From NCBI GenBank assembly GCA_012735455.1, contig JAAYHG010000133.1, positions 1 to 5,436 on the forward strand: a stretch of DNA of 5,436 nt. The letters run 5' to 3'. Both the position numbers and the translations under genes were made by a program. Source of the DNA: Bacillota bacterium (GTDB lineage Bacteria; Bacillota; DTU030; DUMP01). Numbering within the stretch: the first letter of the stretch is position 1; every line of letters starts with the position of its first letter. The notes under the pieces were generated by a model that did not search any database, had not been told where the DNA came from, and was given only the letters and a program-made list of their open reading frames with translations. This document shows positions 5,219 to 5,436 of the stretch, piece by piece.

Positions 5219-5436
5219 TTATATATCTAGCAGGTTCTCCAGGCCGTACACTACGCTATCCAGATCCATAACCTTTCTTACGGCCAGTATCACACCTGGC
5301 ACAAAGGATTCGCGGCTTATGGAGTCATGCTTCAGGGTTAGACTCTGCCCCAGGCCACCAAAGACAATACTGTGGTGAGCAACAAAGCCGGGGAGGCGCA
5401 GGCTGTGAATCTTAATCCCTTTGAGCTCCCCTCCCC
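5219..5436 (-). CDS. dapB: 4-hydroxy-tetrahydrodipicolinate reductase, C-terminal fragment (cut by window edge)
   Basis: DapB reduces 4-hydroxy-tetrahydrodipicolinate (the DapA product) to tetrahydrodipicolinate with NAD(P)H. Only the last 71 residues are in the window; the gene continues beyond the right edge, and its TAA stop is at 5221-5219. The fragment reads through the C-terminal domain: KIHSLRLPG (fragment 8-16, equivalent to GIHSVRGGD in E. coli DapB), then FGGLGQSLTLKHDSISRESF (25-44), equivalent to the THxxxxRxxF signature. It continues VPGVILAVRKV (45-55) and ends VYGLENLLDI. The Rossmann domain and catalytic HH motif lie outside the window and cannot be checked. asd follows after 34 nt on the same strand, which supports operon membership. 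The frame is uninterrupted, so this is truncation by the window and not a pseudogene. Confidence 0.88.
   Translation of the reverse strand, partial: GGELKGIKIHSLRLPGFVAHHSIVFGGLGQSLTLKHDSISRESFVPGVILAVRKVMDLDSVVYGLENLLDI

Overview
The window holds the 3' part of a lysine/diaminopimelate (DAP) biosynthesis operon and, beyond it, a separately expressed RNase J gene. All genes lie on the minus strand, so transcription runs from the right edge to the left. The organism is most likely an endospore-forming Firmicute of the Clostridia (Peptococcaceae/Moorella-like). The reasons are the balanced base composition, strong AGGAGG ribosome binding sites, a DapG-type aspartokinase, and the gene order asd-dapG-dapA-rnj, which matches the Bacillus spoVF-asd-dapG-dapA-rnjB locus. 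The phylum is fairly secure; the family is inference.

Layout in transcription order: (1) the last 71 codons of dapB (5436-5219); (2) asd, aspartate-semialdehyde dehydrogenase (5184-4171); (3) dapG, aspartokinase with two C-terminal ACT domains (4157-2940); (4) dapA, 4-hydroxy-tetrahydrodipicolinate synthase (2922-2038); (5) an intrinsic terminator (2029-2004) that closes the operon; (6) an intergenic region of about 220 nt with a good sigma-A promoter and a structured leader; (7) rnj, ribonuclease J (1817-159); (8) a 3' region with a bipartite hairpin and a terminator-like hairpin at the left edge.

The four dap genes encode consecutive steps from aspartate: phosphorylation (DapG), reduction to the semialdehyde (Asd), condensation with pyruvate (DapA) and reduction to tetrahydrodipicolinate (DapB). 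The products feed lysine, peptidoglycan DAP and, in spore formers, dipicolinate. Gaps of 13-34 nt, with ribosome binding sites that overlap or adjoin the preceding stop codon, point to one translationally linked transcript.

The least ordinary part is rnj. Its leader carries a perfect 7-bp terminator hairpin with a six-T tract just ahead of the ribosome binding site. A competing upstream hairpin uses the same CCTCCC segment, and that segment can also pair with the Shine-Dalgarno sequence. This has the architecture of an attenuator or riboregulator. The protein also departs from the RNase J catalytic consensus: HGHDGH replaces HGHxDH, and the TGSQGEP block is lost. It may therefore be a J2-like, weakened or non-catalytic paralogue. 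I see no insertion sequence, CRISPR array, tRNA, rRNA or phage gene.
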